From positions 58,136 to 122,135 of the forward strand of contig NZ_JAIEUI010000022.1 in assembly GCF_022234545.1 (NCBI RefSeq): 64,000 bases of DNA, written 5' to 3'. The DNA is from Paenibacillus piscarius (lineage in GTDB: Bacteria; Bacillota; Bacilli; Paenibacillales; Paenibacillaceae). Of the stretch, positions 26,381-34,377 are shown piece after piece; position 1 is the first letter of the stretch, and each line of letters begins with the position of its first letter. The position numbers and the translations under genes are program-made. The notes below the pieces were generated by a model that did not search any database, was not told the DNA's origin, and saw only the letters and a list, made by a program, of their open reading frames with translations.

Positions 26381-26490
26381 TGTTATTCCCCCTCAAGTGC
26401 TGTACAGTTATCGTACAGGATAAGGGTTATTTACTCCAACGCATTTCATGGTATGATTTCATAGACTCGAAGGAATGAATGGGGGCGGAT

Positions 26491-27363
26491 ATGGAGCTTC
26501 TTCAATTGCAGTATTTCATCGCGGTTGCCCGCCTGGAGCATATGACCGAAGCAGCACACAGGCTGCATGTGACCCAATCCTCACTGAGCAAGACCATTCA
26601 GCGGCTGGAGGAGGATCTTGGAGTCCCCTTATTCGACCGGAGCGGGAGGAAGCTGCGGCTCAGCGAGGCGGGACGCAGATTTCTTCCGCGTGCGGAGAAG
26701 GCGCTGTTTGAATTGGAGCAGGGTAGGCAGGAGCTTAAAGACCTGTCCGGTCTGGAGTCCGGCACCCTTAAATTAGCGGTAACCACCGCGAGTACCTTGC
26801 CCGGTATCCTCCAGGCATTTCGCCGCAAGCTGCCGGACATCCATTTTCACGTACAAATGCTGCCCATGCAGGAGATGGTTGCTCTTCTCCAGAGGGGAGA
26901 GGTTGACTTCTGCTTGTCCTCACCTCCGGTCAGAGGGGAGGATCTGGAATGTCAGGTGGTCTGTAACGATCACATCTACCTTGCCGTTCCCGCCGGTCAC
27001 CCGTTAGCAGACCGTAAGCGCCTGGACTTGATAGAGCTTAAGGATGAGTGGTTTGTGGGGGTCAAGCAAGGCTACGGAATTCGTGATTTGGTGGATTCCG
27101 TCTGCCAGGCTTCAGGATTCCTGCCGCGCTACGTATATGAGGGAGACGAGCCGGCCCGCTTGATTGACCTGGTGGAAGCCGGGATCGGCTTAGCCTTCAT
27201 ACCGGGTACAGCGAGGAATAAGCACGATCATATCCGTCTGATTCCGCTGGAGGACCAGAGGCTGGTCCGGGAAATCGCCTTGTTATGGCATAAGAACCGT
27301 TATGTTTCACAGGCGGGGCTGATTTTCCGCGAGGTTGTTATTGATTATTTCGCTAAGCTATAA
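26491..27363 (+). CDS. LysR-family transcriptional regulator
   Basis: A 290-residue LysR regulator. The DNA-binding domain at 1-60 (LLQLQYFIAVARLEHMTEAA and TQSSLSKTIQRLE) is followed by the effector domain. ATG at 26491 begins at the usual LysR start. The in-frame ATG at 26479, after AAGGA, would add four residues and cannot be excluded. It is divergent from the MFS pump and lies 22 bp before the second BshB2-like gene, with which it may form an operon. It may sense a thiol-reactive or electrophilic compound, which would explain joint control of an efflux pump and a bacillithiol-related enzyme. This is an inference from position only. Confidence 0.9.
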   Translation: MELLQLQYFIAVARLEHMTEAAHRLHVTQSSLSKTIQRLEEDLGVPLFDRSGRKLRLSEAGRRFLPRAEKALFELEQGRQELKDLSGLESGTLKLAVTTASTLPGILQAFRRKLPDIHFHVQMLPMQEMVALLQRGEVDFCLSSPPVRGEDLECQVVCNDHIYLAVPAGHPLADRKRLDLIELKDEWFVGVKQGYGIRDLVDSVCQASGFLPRYVYEGDEPARLIDLVEAGIGLAFIPGTARNKHDHIRLIPLEDQRLVREIALLWHKNRYVSQAGLIFREVVIDYFAKL

Positions 27364-27385
27364 TGTCACCGGGAGGAATGAACCT

Positions 27386-28075
27386 ATGAACGATACACAG
27401 ATTACAGAACATAAGCGCATACTGGTGGTGTTCCCGCATCCTGACGATGAGGCGTTTGCAGCGGCTGGCACCCTGGCGAAGTATATTGAGCTTGGCGCTG
27501 AAGTGACTTATGCTTGCCTGACGCTGGGAGAGATGGGCCGGAATATGGGGATTCCCCCGTTCGCGAACCGGGTAACCTTGCCGGAGATCCGCAGGGAGGA
27601 GCTGCGTGCTTCCTGCCGTGCCATCGGGATACAGGATTTAAGAATGCTGGGCTTCCACGATAAAATGATCGAGTTCGACGACCCGCGTCTGCTGGAGGAT
27701 ACGCTACTGTCCTTACTGCGGGAGCTTGCTCCGTCCCTCGTGATTACGTTCTATCCGGGCTACAGCGTACACCCTGACCACGATGCCACCGGGGCAGCGG
27801 TCATCCGGGCGGTACGCCGCCTGCCTGCCGCTGACCGGCCAGTTGTCTACTGTAGCGCCTTCTCCATCGGCCATGAGGAGCACATCGGACTGTCGGATAT
27901 ACATGTCGATGTCACCGCATTTCTGGACAAGAAGATGGCCGCGATCCGGGCGCACCGCTCGCAATTCCAGGCAGCCGAGCTTGTCGGCAGCCAGGAGCTG
28001 ACGGAACAGGAGATCCGGCTCCGTTACGGGCAGGAGATCTTCTGGACATATCCTCAGAATGCTCTGGACGCTTAG
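27386..28075 (+). CDS. BshB2-like LmbE deacetylase (second copy)
   Basis: A 229-residue LmbE/PIG-L zinc deacetylase very similar to the BshB2 at 23109. Shared long stretches include YACLTLGEMGRNMGIP, LRMLGFHDKMIEFDD and SLVITFYPGYSVHPDHDATG. The metal motifs PHPDDEA and HPDHD are intact, so it should be active. The start ATG 27386 follows GGGAGGAATGAACCT. Unlike the first copy it has no yojF before it and instead follows a LysR gene. It may be a duplicate BshB2 or a bacillithiol-S-conjugate amidase used in detoxification. Confidence 0.88.
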   Translation: MNDTQITEHKRILVVFPHPDDEAFAAAGTLAKYIELGAEVTYACLTLGEMGRNMGIPPFANRVTLPEIRREELRASCRAIGIQDLRMLGFHDKMIEFDDPRLLEDTLLSLLRELAPSLVITFYPGYSVHPDHDATGAAVIRAVRRLPAADRPVVYCSAFSIGHEEHIGLSDIHVDVTAFLDKKMAAIRAHRSQFQAAELVGSQELTEQEIRLRYGQEIFWTYPQNALDA

Positions 28076-28111
28076 GACGCACAACAATAAGAGAAAGCAG
28101 GAACCCAACTA

Positions 28112-28732
28112 ATGAATCCTATGAATCAAAAAGACAGAATGCTCGCAGAGCTGCCCTATAAAGCATGGCTCGACGGATTAATAGAGGAACGGACTGCGGC
28201 CAGGCGGCTGGTTCATCAGTTCAACCATCTGAGTCCCGATGCCCGTGAGGAGCAGGAGGCGGTGCTCCGCAAGCTTCTCGGCCAGGTCGGGGAGATCGTG
28301 CATATCGAAGCGCCCTTCCGCTGCGATTACGGCAGCAACATCAGCCTGGGCAATAACTTTTATGCCAATTTCAACTGTACGATTCTCGATGTAGGCAAGG
28401 TGGTTATCGGCGACAATGTGATGTTCGCTCCGAATGTCTCGCTCTATACCGCCGGGCATCCGGTCCACCCCGAATCCCGGAATTCCGGCTATGAATATGG
28501 CATCGGCATCACCATCGGCAATAATGTCTGGCTCGGCGGCAATGTCATCGTGAATCCGGGCGTGACCATCGGGAACAATGTAGTGATCGGGGCAGGCAGC
28601 GTAGTGACCAAGAACATTCCCGATAACGTAATCGCCGTAGGCAGTCCATGCCGGATTATCCGTGAGATAACGGAAGAGGACCGGAAATATTACTACAAGG
28701 ATCGGGAGTTTGACGTTACGGATTACATGTAG
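28112..28732 (+). CDS. Sugar O-acetyltransferase (maltose/galactoside acetyltransferase family)
   Basis: A 206-residue left-handed beta-helix acetyltransferase of the Maa/LacA type. An N-terminal helical domain (MLAELPYKAWLDGLIEERTA) is followed by hexapeptide repeats such as VVIGDNVMFAPNVSL, ITIGNNVWLGGNVIV and VTIGNNVVIGAGSVV, with the catalytic histidine in YTAGHPVHPE. It transfers acetyl from acetyl-CoA to a sugar hydroxyl, often to detoxify surplus sugars, and works as a trimer. It starts 36 bp after the second BshB2-like gene and is probably co-transcribed. It ends only 9 bp from the convergent lutC gene, with no terminator visible between them. Confidence 0.92.
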   Translation: MNPMNQKDRMLAELPYKAWLDGLIEERTAARRLVHQFNHLSPDAREEQEAVLRKLLGQVGEIVHIEAPFRCDYGSNISLGNNFYANFNCTILDVGKVVIGDNVMFAPNVSLYTAGHPVHPESRNSGYEYGIGITIGNNVWLGGNVIVNPGVTIGNNVVIGAGSVVTKNIPDNVIAVGSPCRIIREITEEDRKYYYKDREFDVTDYM

Positions 28733-28741
28733 CGGATAGGG

Positions 28742-29446
28742 CTATTCGGTTATCAGCACATAAGTGGCCCTTAACGGGCCGTGTACCCCGACCACCAGCT
28801 TCATCTCAATATCCGCGGAATTGGAGGGGCCGGAGATGAAATTAATCGATGAGCTCACCGGTTCCCCCGCCTGGATTCTCCGGTTAAGCACCGCGGCGGC
28901 ATCCGTGGAGCGAAGCACCAGCTTATCGGGTTCAATCACCGCAATATAATGGGCAGGCAGGAAGTGGAGCGACCGGCCCTGATCGGGGCGGCTCTCGACC
29001 ACAACCGTTCCTGATTCCGCAAGTGCAAAGTCGGCGAAGACAATAGCTGTATTCGCCGCTTCCGCATGCCTGATATTCTCCGCCCGTCCCGCCGCTTCTT
29101 CCCATACGGCAGCCCCCGGGAAATCCAGCCCGTATTCCTTGAACCGGGAATCACCGGAGGTCATCACCGCCCCGCTGCCATTGGCCCCAATCAGATCCTC
29201 TAACGTTCTCAGCAGCAGCTCCTGTGTCGTCTCAATCACCTGAGTGTGGATGAAGAAGCATTGCTCCTTAAGCATCGCTGCAAGATCGTCCCGGGTCAGC
29301 GGCCCGTAGCTGTTGGGAAGCAAGTCCTGTATAGCAGGACGCTGAACCTCTAACTTTCGTGCCCGGCCCAGCTTGGCGGCAATGGTATTCAGAAAAGCCT
29401 CCTTATTCGTATTCGTGTTTGAATTCGTGTTTGCAGATGCTGTCAT
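28742..29446 (-). CDS. lutC: L-lactate utilisation protein LutC
   Basis: A 234-residue LUD-domain protein, the third part of the LutABC complex that oxidises L-lactate to pyruvate. The family pattern is visible in TAIVFADFALAESGTVVV and ISGPSNSADIEMKLVVGVHGP near the C-terminus. ATG at 29446 follows GGAGGGG and overlaps the lutB stop by 4 bp (ATGA), so it is preferred over the longer in-frame start at 29536. Its N-terminus has an unusual Asn/Thr run (NTNSNTNTN), encoded by a short repeat of AATACG/AACACG-like codons and probably a flexible tail. It is the last gene of the operon. Confidence 0.93.
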   Translation of the reverse strand: MTASANTNSNTNTNKEAFLNTIAAKLGRARKLEVQRPAIQDLLPNSYGPLTRDDLAAMLKEQCFFIHTQVIETTQELLLRTLEDLIGANGSGAVMTSGDSRFKEYGLDFPGAAVWEEAAGRAENIRHAEAANTAIVFADFALAESGTVVVESRPDQGRSLHFLPAHYIAVIEPDKLVLRSTDAAAVLNRRIQAGEPVSSSINFISGPSNSADIEMKLVVGVHGPLRATYVLITE

Positions 29447-30870
29447 TGCTCTGCCCCTCCTTTGCGGTTCTTCAGCCATGCCCGGAAGCTGTCCTGCGGC
29501 TTGACAGGCTGCTTCAGGTCGCGTGAACCAATCCATCCCTGAAGGATAGCCGGGCCTCTTACAATACGCCCGTGCTTGCTCAAGATCCGGCTGGCGGAAT
29601 GGGCGAGTCTGAGAGTTTTACCGAACAAGGCAGGGGAGGAGAGCAGCTTGGCGGCTGCCTTCATCTGGATCCGGTCCGCCGCGCCGGTTCTCTTCTCTTC
29701 CACAATGTTCTGGCGGTGCATCACAAGCTGCTCATGCAGCGGGATTTTTACCGGACATACATCGGTACAAGCTCCGCAGAGACTGGAGGCATACGGCAGC
29801 TCCTTATAATCGTCATAACCGCCAAGCAGCGGCGTAATAACCGCCCCAATCGGACCCGGATAAATGGAACCGTAAGCATGGCCGCCGATATGGCGGTAGA
29901 CCGGACAGACATTCAGGCAGGCCCCGCAGCGGATACACTGTAAGGCCTCGTTGAATTCACTTCCTAGAATATCGGAGCGTCCATTATCGACGACCACCAG
30001 ATGGAATTCCTCCGGCCCGTCGGTCTCACCCGCCGCTGACGGTCCCATGACCGTGATGTAGCTGGTCAGCTTCTGGCCGACGGCACTGCGGCAGAGCAGA
30101 TTATCCAGAATCTCCATTTCTTCAAGCGTGGGTACAATCCGCTCCATGCCCATGACCGCGATATGCGTCTTGGGGATCGCAGCGGTGAGGTCGCCGTTCC
30201 CTTCATTCGTGACCAGATTGATTGCGCCCAGGTTAGCGATGGCGAAATTACAGCCCGTGATCCCGACCTCCGCATCCAGGAACTTCTGGCGCAGGACGGT
30301 ACGGGCGAATGCGGCCAGCTTCTCCGGCGTCTCATCGCCGGTATACCCAAGCTTCTCTGCGAAGACGCGCCTGATCTGCTCCCGGTCCTTATGCAGGGCG
30401 GGGGCTACGATATGAGAGGGAGGGTCCCAATCATCCATCTGCAGGATGTATTCTCCCAGATCCGTCTCAATCACCTCACAGCCGGCTTCAAGCAGCACAT
30501 GGTTCAGTTCAATCTCCTCAGTAACCATCGACTTGGACTTGACGATTCGGGTCGCCTGCTTGCGCACAATAACATCCCGGATATAACTGCTGGCCTCTTC
30601 CTTGGTAGCGGCAAAATAAATATGCCCACCCTGCCGCTCCACATTATCCGCAAGCTGCTCCAGATAGAAATCCAGGTTAGACAACGTATGCTGACGGATA
30701 AGCTGACCGACTGTCCGCCACTTCTCCCAATCGCCCAATGCAGTAGCGGCTGTCAGCCGCCTAGTCTTAAGGCTGTCCTGGGCCGACCCCACAGCACTGC
30801 GCATTAAGGAATCCCCAAGGCCCTCTGAGGTGCGTTCGCTGAATTTACGTGTATCCGTTTGCAGACTCAT
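29443..30870 (-). CDS. lutB: L-lactate utilisation iron-sulfur protein LutB
   Basis: A 475-residue protein with an N-terminal LUD domain and a C-terminal ferredoxin-like part that binds two 4Fe-4S clusters, shown by CIRCGACLNVCPVYRH and CGACTDVCPVKIP. A DUF3390-like tail follows. It passes electrons from lactate within the LutABC complex. It overlaps lutA by 4 bp at its start and lutC by 4 bp at its end, which is typical of tightly coupled subunits. All eight cluster cysteines are present, so it should be functional. Confidence 0.95.
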   Translation of the reverse strand: MSLQTDTRKFSERTSEGLGDSLMRSAVGSAQDSLKTRRLTAATALGDWEKWRTVGQLIRQHTLSNLDFYLEQLADNVERQGGHIYFAATKEEASSYIRDVIVRKQATRIVKSKSMVTEEIELNHVLLEAGCEVIETDLGEYILQMDDWDPPSHIVAPALHKDREQIRRVFAEKLGYTGDETPEKLAAFARTVLRQKFLDAEVGITGCNFAIANLGAINLVTNEGNGDLTAAIPKTHIAVMGMERIVPTLEEMEILDNLLCRSAVGQKLTSYITVMGPSAAGETDGPEEFHLVVVDNGRSDILGSEFNEALQCIRCGACLNVCPVYRHIGGHAYGSIYPGPIGAVITPLLGGYDDYKELPYASSLCGACTDVCPVKIPLHEQLVMHRQNIVEEKRTGAADRIQMKAAAKLLSSPALFGKTLRLAHSASRILSKHGRIVRGPAILQGWIGSRDLKQPVKPQDSFRAWLKNRKGGAEQ

Positions 30871-31616
30871 GTTGAGTTTCCCCCTTTATTAACCACAGGC
30901 GTATGCTGGTTCAGCACCTCTGCAATATGCATGACCCGTACGGGCTCCCCCTTGCGGGACAAGCGTCCGCCGATGTTCATCAGGCAGCCCATATCTGCAC
31001 TGATCAGGATATCCGCTCCGGTATCCAGCACACAGCCGCATTTCTCATCGGCCATCTGCTCCGAGATTTCAGGCATCTTCACCGCAAAGGTGCCGCCGAA
31101 CCCGCAGCAGTTGTCGCTGTTCTTGAGCGGCTCAAGCTTCAGCCCCTTCACCTGCTCCAGCAGCTGGAAGGGCGTTTCCTTCTCGCCCAGCAGTCTCGTC
31201 ATATGGCAGGAGCGGTGGTAGGTGGCTGTTCCTTCGAGCGTGGCACCGACATCGGTGATCCCCAGCACTTTGACAATGAACTGGGTGAGCTCGTAAGATT
31301 TTTCTTTTAGAGCAACCGCTTTCAATTCCCACTCCGGGTCACCGCTGAAGATCTTCGGATATTCATGAAACATAGCGATGCAGGAGCCGGACGGACCTAC
31401 GACATAATCTGAAGCCTCGAAGGCCAGCATCATGTTCTGCATAGCAAGCTTCGATTCCTGCAGATAGCCGCTGTTGTAAGTAGGCTGGCCGCAGCAGACC
31501 TGTGAAGCGGGGTAATCGATCTCGCAGCCGAGCCGCTCCAGGACCTCCACCATGGCAATACCGGCATTCGGAGCCATAAGATCTACCAGACAAGTGGAAA
31601 AAATACTGACTTTCAC
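30867..31616 (-). CDS. lutA: L-lactate utilisation (Fe-S)-binding protein LutA
   Basis: A 249-residue protein with two CCG domains that bind an iron-sulfur cluster (QVCCGQPTYNSGY and DNCCGFGGTFAVK). It is the putative catalytic/electron-transfer subunit of LutABC. The GTG at 31616 is chosen because GGGAGGG lies 6 bases before it and it gives the family start (M)KVSIFSTCLVD. The upstream ATG at 31622 would touch the ribosome site. It is the first gene of lutABC and is divergent from aldA, sharing a 174-bp control region with a cre site. Confidence 0.94.
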   Translation of the reverse strand: MKVSIFSTCLVDLMAPNAGIAMVEVLERLGCEIDYPASQVCCGQPTYNSGYLQESKLAMQNMMLAFEASDYVVGPSGSCIAMFHEYPKIFSGDPEWELKAVALKEKSYELTQFIVKVLGITDVGATLEGTATYHRSCHMTRLLGEKETPFQLLEQVKGLKLEPLKNSDNCCGFGGTFAVKMPEISEQMADEKCGCVLDTGADILISADMGCLMNIGGRLSRKGEPVRVMHIAEVLNQHTPVVNKGGNST

Positions 31617-31709
31617 TCCCATCCCTCCCATCAATGACAATCTATTCACAGCTTAACTCAACAAGTCAATGAAAAACAACACAAAAACAAATAAAAAATG
31701 TGAAACTTA

Positions 31710-31739
31710 TTGACAATAAATATTGATAGCGTTTACACT
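31710..31739 (+). promoter_or_regulatory. aldA promoter
   Basis: A consensus TTGACA at 31710-31715 and TACACT at 31734-31739 are 18 bp apart. It points toward aldA, whose GTG lies about 50 bp downstream. The -10 box overlaps the cre site. Confidence 0.55.
31724..31737. promoter_or_regulatory. Catabolite-response element (cre) between lutA and aldA
   Basis: TGATAGCGTTTACA matches the CcpA consensus TGWAANCGNTNWCA at every fixed position except the fourth. Its place over the aldA -10 region and before lutA suggests CcpA represses both when better sugars are present. Confidence 0.7.
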
Positions 31740-31790
31740 ATGGGTGAGCAAATGGGATAATGGAATAATCTACCTTGAGGGGGAGAAACA

Positions 31791-33236
31791 GTGACCAAGC
31801 ATTTGATGTATATCGATGGACAATTTACGGAATCCGAAGGCAAAGAGTGGATGGAAGTGACCAACCCGGCAACCGATGAGGTCATCTCACAGGTTCCCAA
31901 GGCAACCCGGAATGATGTCATACGTGCCATTGATGCAGCGGAGCAGGCCCAAGCGGCGTGGGAGGAGACTCCGGCGGTAGAGCGCGGCAAGTATTTGCAT
32001 GCGATTGCTGACGGTATCCGGGCAGAGGCGGACAGTCTCGCCAGGCTGATCTCGGAGGAAGTCGGCAAGACCCTGGAATTATCGACCGTAGAGGTTCATT
32101 TCACTGCGGATTATTTGGATTATATGGCGGAGTGGGCACGGCGTTATGAGGGAGAGATTGTTCAGAGCGACCGTGATAATGAGAATATTTTTGTATTCAA
32201 AAGAGCGATTGGCGTCACCACGGGCATTCTGCCCTGGAATTTCCCGTTCTTCCTAATCGCCAGAAAAATGGCCCCGGCGCTCATCACCGGCAACACGATT
32301 GTTGTGAAGCCCAGCGCCGAATCGCCGAACAATGCCGTGGCGTTCACCCGGATCGTAGATCAGGTGGGGCTGCCCAAGGGAGTATTCAACTTAGTCACTG
32401 GCAGAGGTGCGGAAGTGGGCAACGAGCTGTCCAGTAACGCCAAGGTCGGAATGGTTAGTCTTACAGGCAGCGTACCGGCAGGGCAGAAGGTCATGGAGGC
32501 GGCGGCTGAGAATATCATCAAGGTCAGTCTGGAGCTGGGCGGCAAGGCGCCTGCTATCGTCATGAAGGATGCCGATCTGGAGCTGGCGGTACAGGCGATT
32601 GTCGCTTCGCGGGTCATTAATACAGGCCAGGTCTGCAACTGTGCGGAGCGTGTCTATGTCCATGAGGAGATCAAGGAGGAGTTCACCGCGCGGCTGGTTG
32701 AAGCGATGAAGGCTGTGAAGTACGGAGATCCGCTCAAGGACACAGACATCCAGATGGGACCGCTCATCAACAAGGCTGCGCAGGATTCGGTTCAGCAGAA
32801 GGTGGACCGTGCCGTGCAGGAAGGGGCTAAGATCGCTCTGGGTGGTAAAAGAGTAGAGGGAACCGGCAGCTTCTTCGAGCCGACAGTGATCACAGATGCT
32901 ACGAATGAGATGGAGATTGTGCAGGATGAAATTTTTGGTCCGGTCATCCCCGTCATTTCGTTCTCAACCCTAGATGAGGCGATTGCCCTCGCCAATGACA
33001 GTGAATTCGGCTTAACCTCATCGCTGTACACCCAGAATCTGAACGTCGCTATGAAAGTCATCAAGCGGCTGAAATACGGGGAGACATACATCAACCGCGA
33101 GAATTTCGAGGCGATGCAGGGCTTCCATGCAGGCTGGAGAAAATCCGGCATCGGCGGCGCTGACGGCAAGCACGGCTTGAACGAATACCTCCAGACGCAC
33201 GTCGTCTACTTACAGTACGACAAATCGGTTAACTGA
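31791..33236 (+). CDS. aldA: Lactaldehyde dehydrogenase
   Basis: A 481-residue aldehyde dehydrogenase that resembles E. coli AldA along its whole length, including YIDGQF, DYMAEWARRYEGEI, TTGILPWNFPFFLIARKMAP, NTGQVCNCAERVYV and the C-terminal INRENFEAMQGFHAGWRKSG. The catalytic cysteine is C282 and the general base E248 is in LELGGK. It oxidises L-lactaldehyde, from rhamnose or fucose breakdown, to L-lactate with NAD. Glycolaldehyde is a second substrate in the family. It begins with GTG behind GAGGGGGAG and is divergent from lutABC, which takes lactate on to pyruvate, so the two operons form one pathway. Confidence 0.9.
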   Translation: MTKHLMYIDGQFTESEGKEWMEVTNPATDEVISQVPKATRNDVIRAIDAAEQAQAAWEETPAVERGKYLHAIADGIRAEADSLARLISEEVGKTLELSTVEVHFTADYLDYMAEWARRYEGEIVQSDRDNENIFVFKRAIGVTTGILPWNFPFFLIARKMAPALITGNTIVVKPSAESPNNAVAFTRIVDQVGLPKGVFNLVTGRGAEVGNELSSNAKVGMVSLTGSVPAGQKVMEAAAENIIKVSLELGGKAPAIVMKDADLELAVQAIVASRVINTGQVCNCAERVYVHEEIKEEFTARLVEAMKAVKYGDPLKDTDIQMGPLINKAAQDSVQQKVDRAVQEGAKIALGGKRVEGTGSFFEPTVITDATNEMEIVQDEIFGPVIPVISFSTLDEAIALANDSEFGLTSSLYTQNLNVAMKVIKRLKYGETYINRENFEAMQGFHAGWRKSGIGGADGKHGLNEYLQTHVVYLQYDKSVN

Positions 33237-33265
33237 ATACGCAGCGATTGTTAGCTGTATTGGTG

Positions 33266-33292
33266 AAACGGCCCTTGTTTGGGGCCGTTTTT
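33266..33292 (+). terminator. Terminator after aldA
   Basis: AAACGGCC at 33266-33273 pairs with GGCCGTTT at 33283-33290, followed by further T residues. It lies 30 bp after the aldA stop and directly before a 51-bp array. Confidence 0.9.
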
Positions 33293-33326
33293 GCTGTTGT
33301 TTTTCGGAGGGGCAGGTGCGAGGGGA

Positions 33327-33607
33327 GATGTAGTCGGAAAAACGATTACATTAGGTAGTGCGGGGCGTTGCGGACGAAATGTAATCGGAAAACCGACTAT
33401 ATTGGGCGTGGCGGTGGTACGTGGACGAAATGTAATCGAAAAACCGACTACATTGGGCGTGGTAGAGGCGTGTGAACCAAATGTAATCGAAAAACCGACT
33501 ACATTGGGCATGGCGGTGGCACGTGGACGAAATGTAATCGAAAAACCGACTACATTAGGCGTGGCGGAGGTGTGTGAACCAAATGTAATCGAAAAACCGA
33601 CTATATT
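33327..33607 (+). repeat. 51-bp-period palindromic array, copy 2 (six units)
   Basis: Six units, with the core GTAATCG (or GTAGTCG) at 33330, 33381, 33432, 33483, 33534 and 33585, all exactly 51 bp apart. Most units read TGTAATCG-AAAAAC-CGACTACA, with one A-C mismatch on this strand that becomes a G-T pair on the other. The spacer is GGGCGTGGCGGTGGCACGTGG-like and alternates between two versions. The array lies between the aldA terminator and the DUF2239 promoter. A false open frame runs through it in phase with the DUF2239 gene because 51 bp is 17 codons. Confidence 0.93.
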
Positions 33608-33666
33608 AGACAGGCGCGGGGTTAGAGTAGCAGCTGTAGCGGAAATCGAACATATCGAGCGAATTT

Positions 33667-33709
33667 TTACCCGGGTAATATTGCATTTATTTTTTTACCC
33701 GGGTATAAT
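33667..33709 (+). promoter_or_regulatory. DUF2239 promoter with two ACCCGGGT operators
   Basis: TTGCAT at 33681-33686 and TATAAT at 33704-33709 are 17 bp apart. The palindrome TTACCCGGGTAA at 33667-33678 lies just before the -35 box, and TTACCCGGGTAT at 33695-33706 overlaps the -10 box. Their centres are 28 bp apart. This is a typical repressor arrangement. The protein that binds is unknown. Confidence 0.7.
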
Positions 33710-33740
33710 TAACCCGAACAGAAGGGAGGTCACAAATAAT

Positions 33741-34364
33741 ATGAGTACGAGTAATGAACAGACGCATTATTATTGCACAGCATTTTTGGGCGTGGAGGCC
33801 GTTGCCAGCGGCTCCTTACAGCACGTGGTTACTACAGTGAAGGGGGCGCTGAGTGAAAGTGAACTGGTCCGGGTGCTTATCTTTGACGATTCGACGGGGA
33901 AGCCGATAGATGTTGATTATCACGGGACAGCAGATGATGTGTTTTCACGGTTAGCAGCGCCTTCAGGTGAGTCATCCGCTACAGAGGCGAATTCCCAGAC
34001 CACGCGCCGGGCCGGACGGCCCAAGCTGGGGGTTGTATCTGGTGAGGTGACTTTATTGCCCAGGCAGTGGGAGTGGCTCAAAGCCCAGCCTGGAGGAGCA
34101 TCCGTAACCTTGCGCAAGCTGGTTGATGAAGCCCGCCGGGCCGGGGAACAGCAGAGCACGATCCGCAAATCACAGGAAGCAGCTTATGTCTTTATGACAG
34201 CGATGGCCGGGGATTTCAGCCATTATGAAGAAGCTCTGCGCGCATTGTATGCCGGTAATGCGGAGCGTTTGGATCAATACACTCAGGACTGGGCACCTGA
34301 TATCCGCAACTATGTGAAGAGATTAGCAGCCGGTGCATTTCCGGAAGATGAGAAGAAGAACTGA
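33741..34364 (+). CDS. DUF2239 family protein
   Basis: A 207-residue cytoplasmic protein of the DUF2239 family. The start is ATG 33741 behind GAAGGGAGGTCAC. The open frame continues upstream only because it runs through the 51-bp array. Residues 1-75 look like a small alpha/beta domain, a basic stretch RRAGRPKLG (AT-hook-like GRP core) follows near residue 92, and the rest is helical (LLPRQWEWLKAQPGGASVTL, RKLVDEARRAGEQ). The basic GRP segment suggests contact with nucleic acid, but the function is not known. It is followed after 13 bp by an alpha/beta hydrolase and is under a promoter with two palindromic operators. Confidence 0.8.
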   Translation: MSTSNEQTHYYCTAFLGVEAVASGSLQHVVTTVKGALSESELVRVLIFDDSTGKPIDVDYHGTADDVFSRLAAPSGESSATEANSQTTRRAGRPKLGVVSGEVTLLPRQWEWLKAQPGGASVTLRKLVDEARRAGEQQSTIRKSQEAAYVFMTAMAGDFSHYEEALRALYAGNAERLDQYTQDWAPDIRNYVKRLAAGAFPEDEKKN

Positions 34365-34377
34365 AGGAGATTAGACT

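Noticed and set aside
28742..29536. Longer LutC start at 29536
   Set aside because: ATG 29446 has a GGAGGGG site and overlaps the lutB stop by ATGA. The longer form would run 90 bases into lutB.
33279..33740. N-terminal extension of the DUF2239 gene through array 2
   Set aside because: The strong ribosome site, promoter and operators all lie between the array and ATG 33741.
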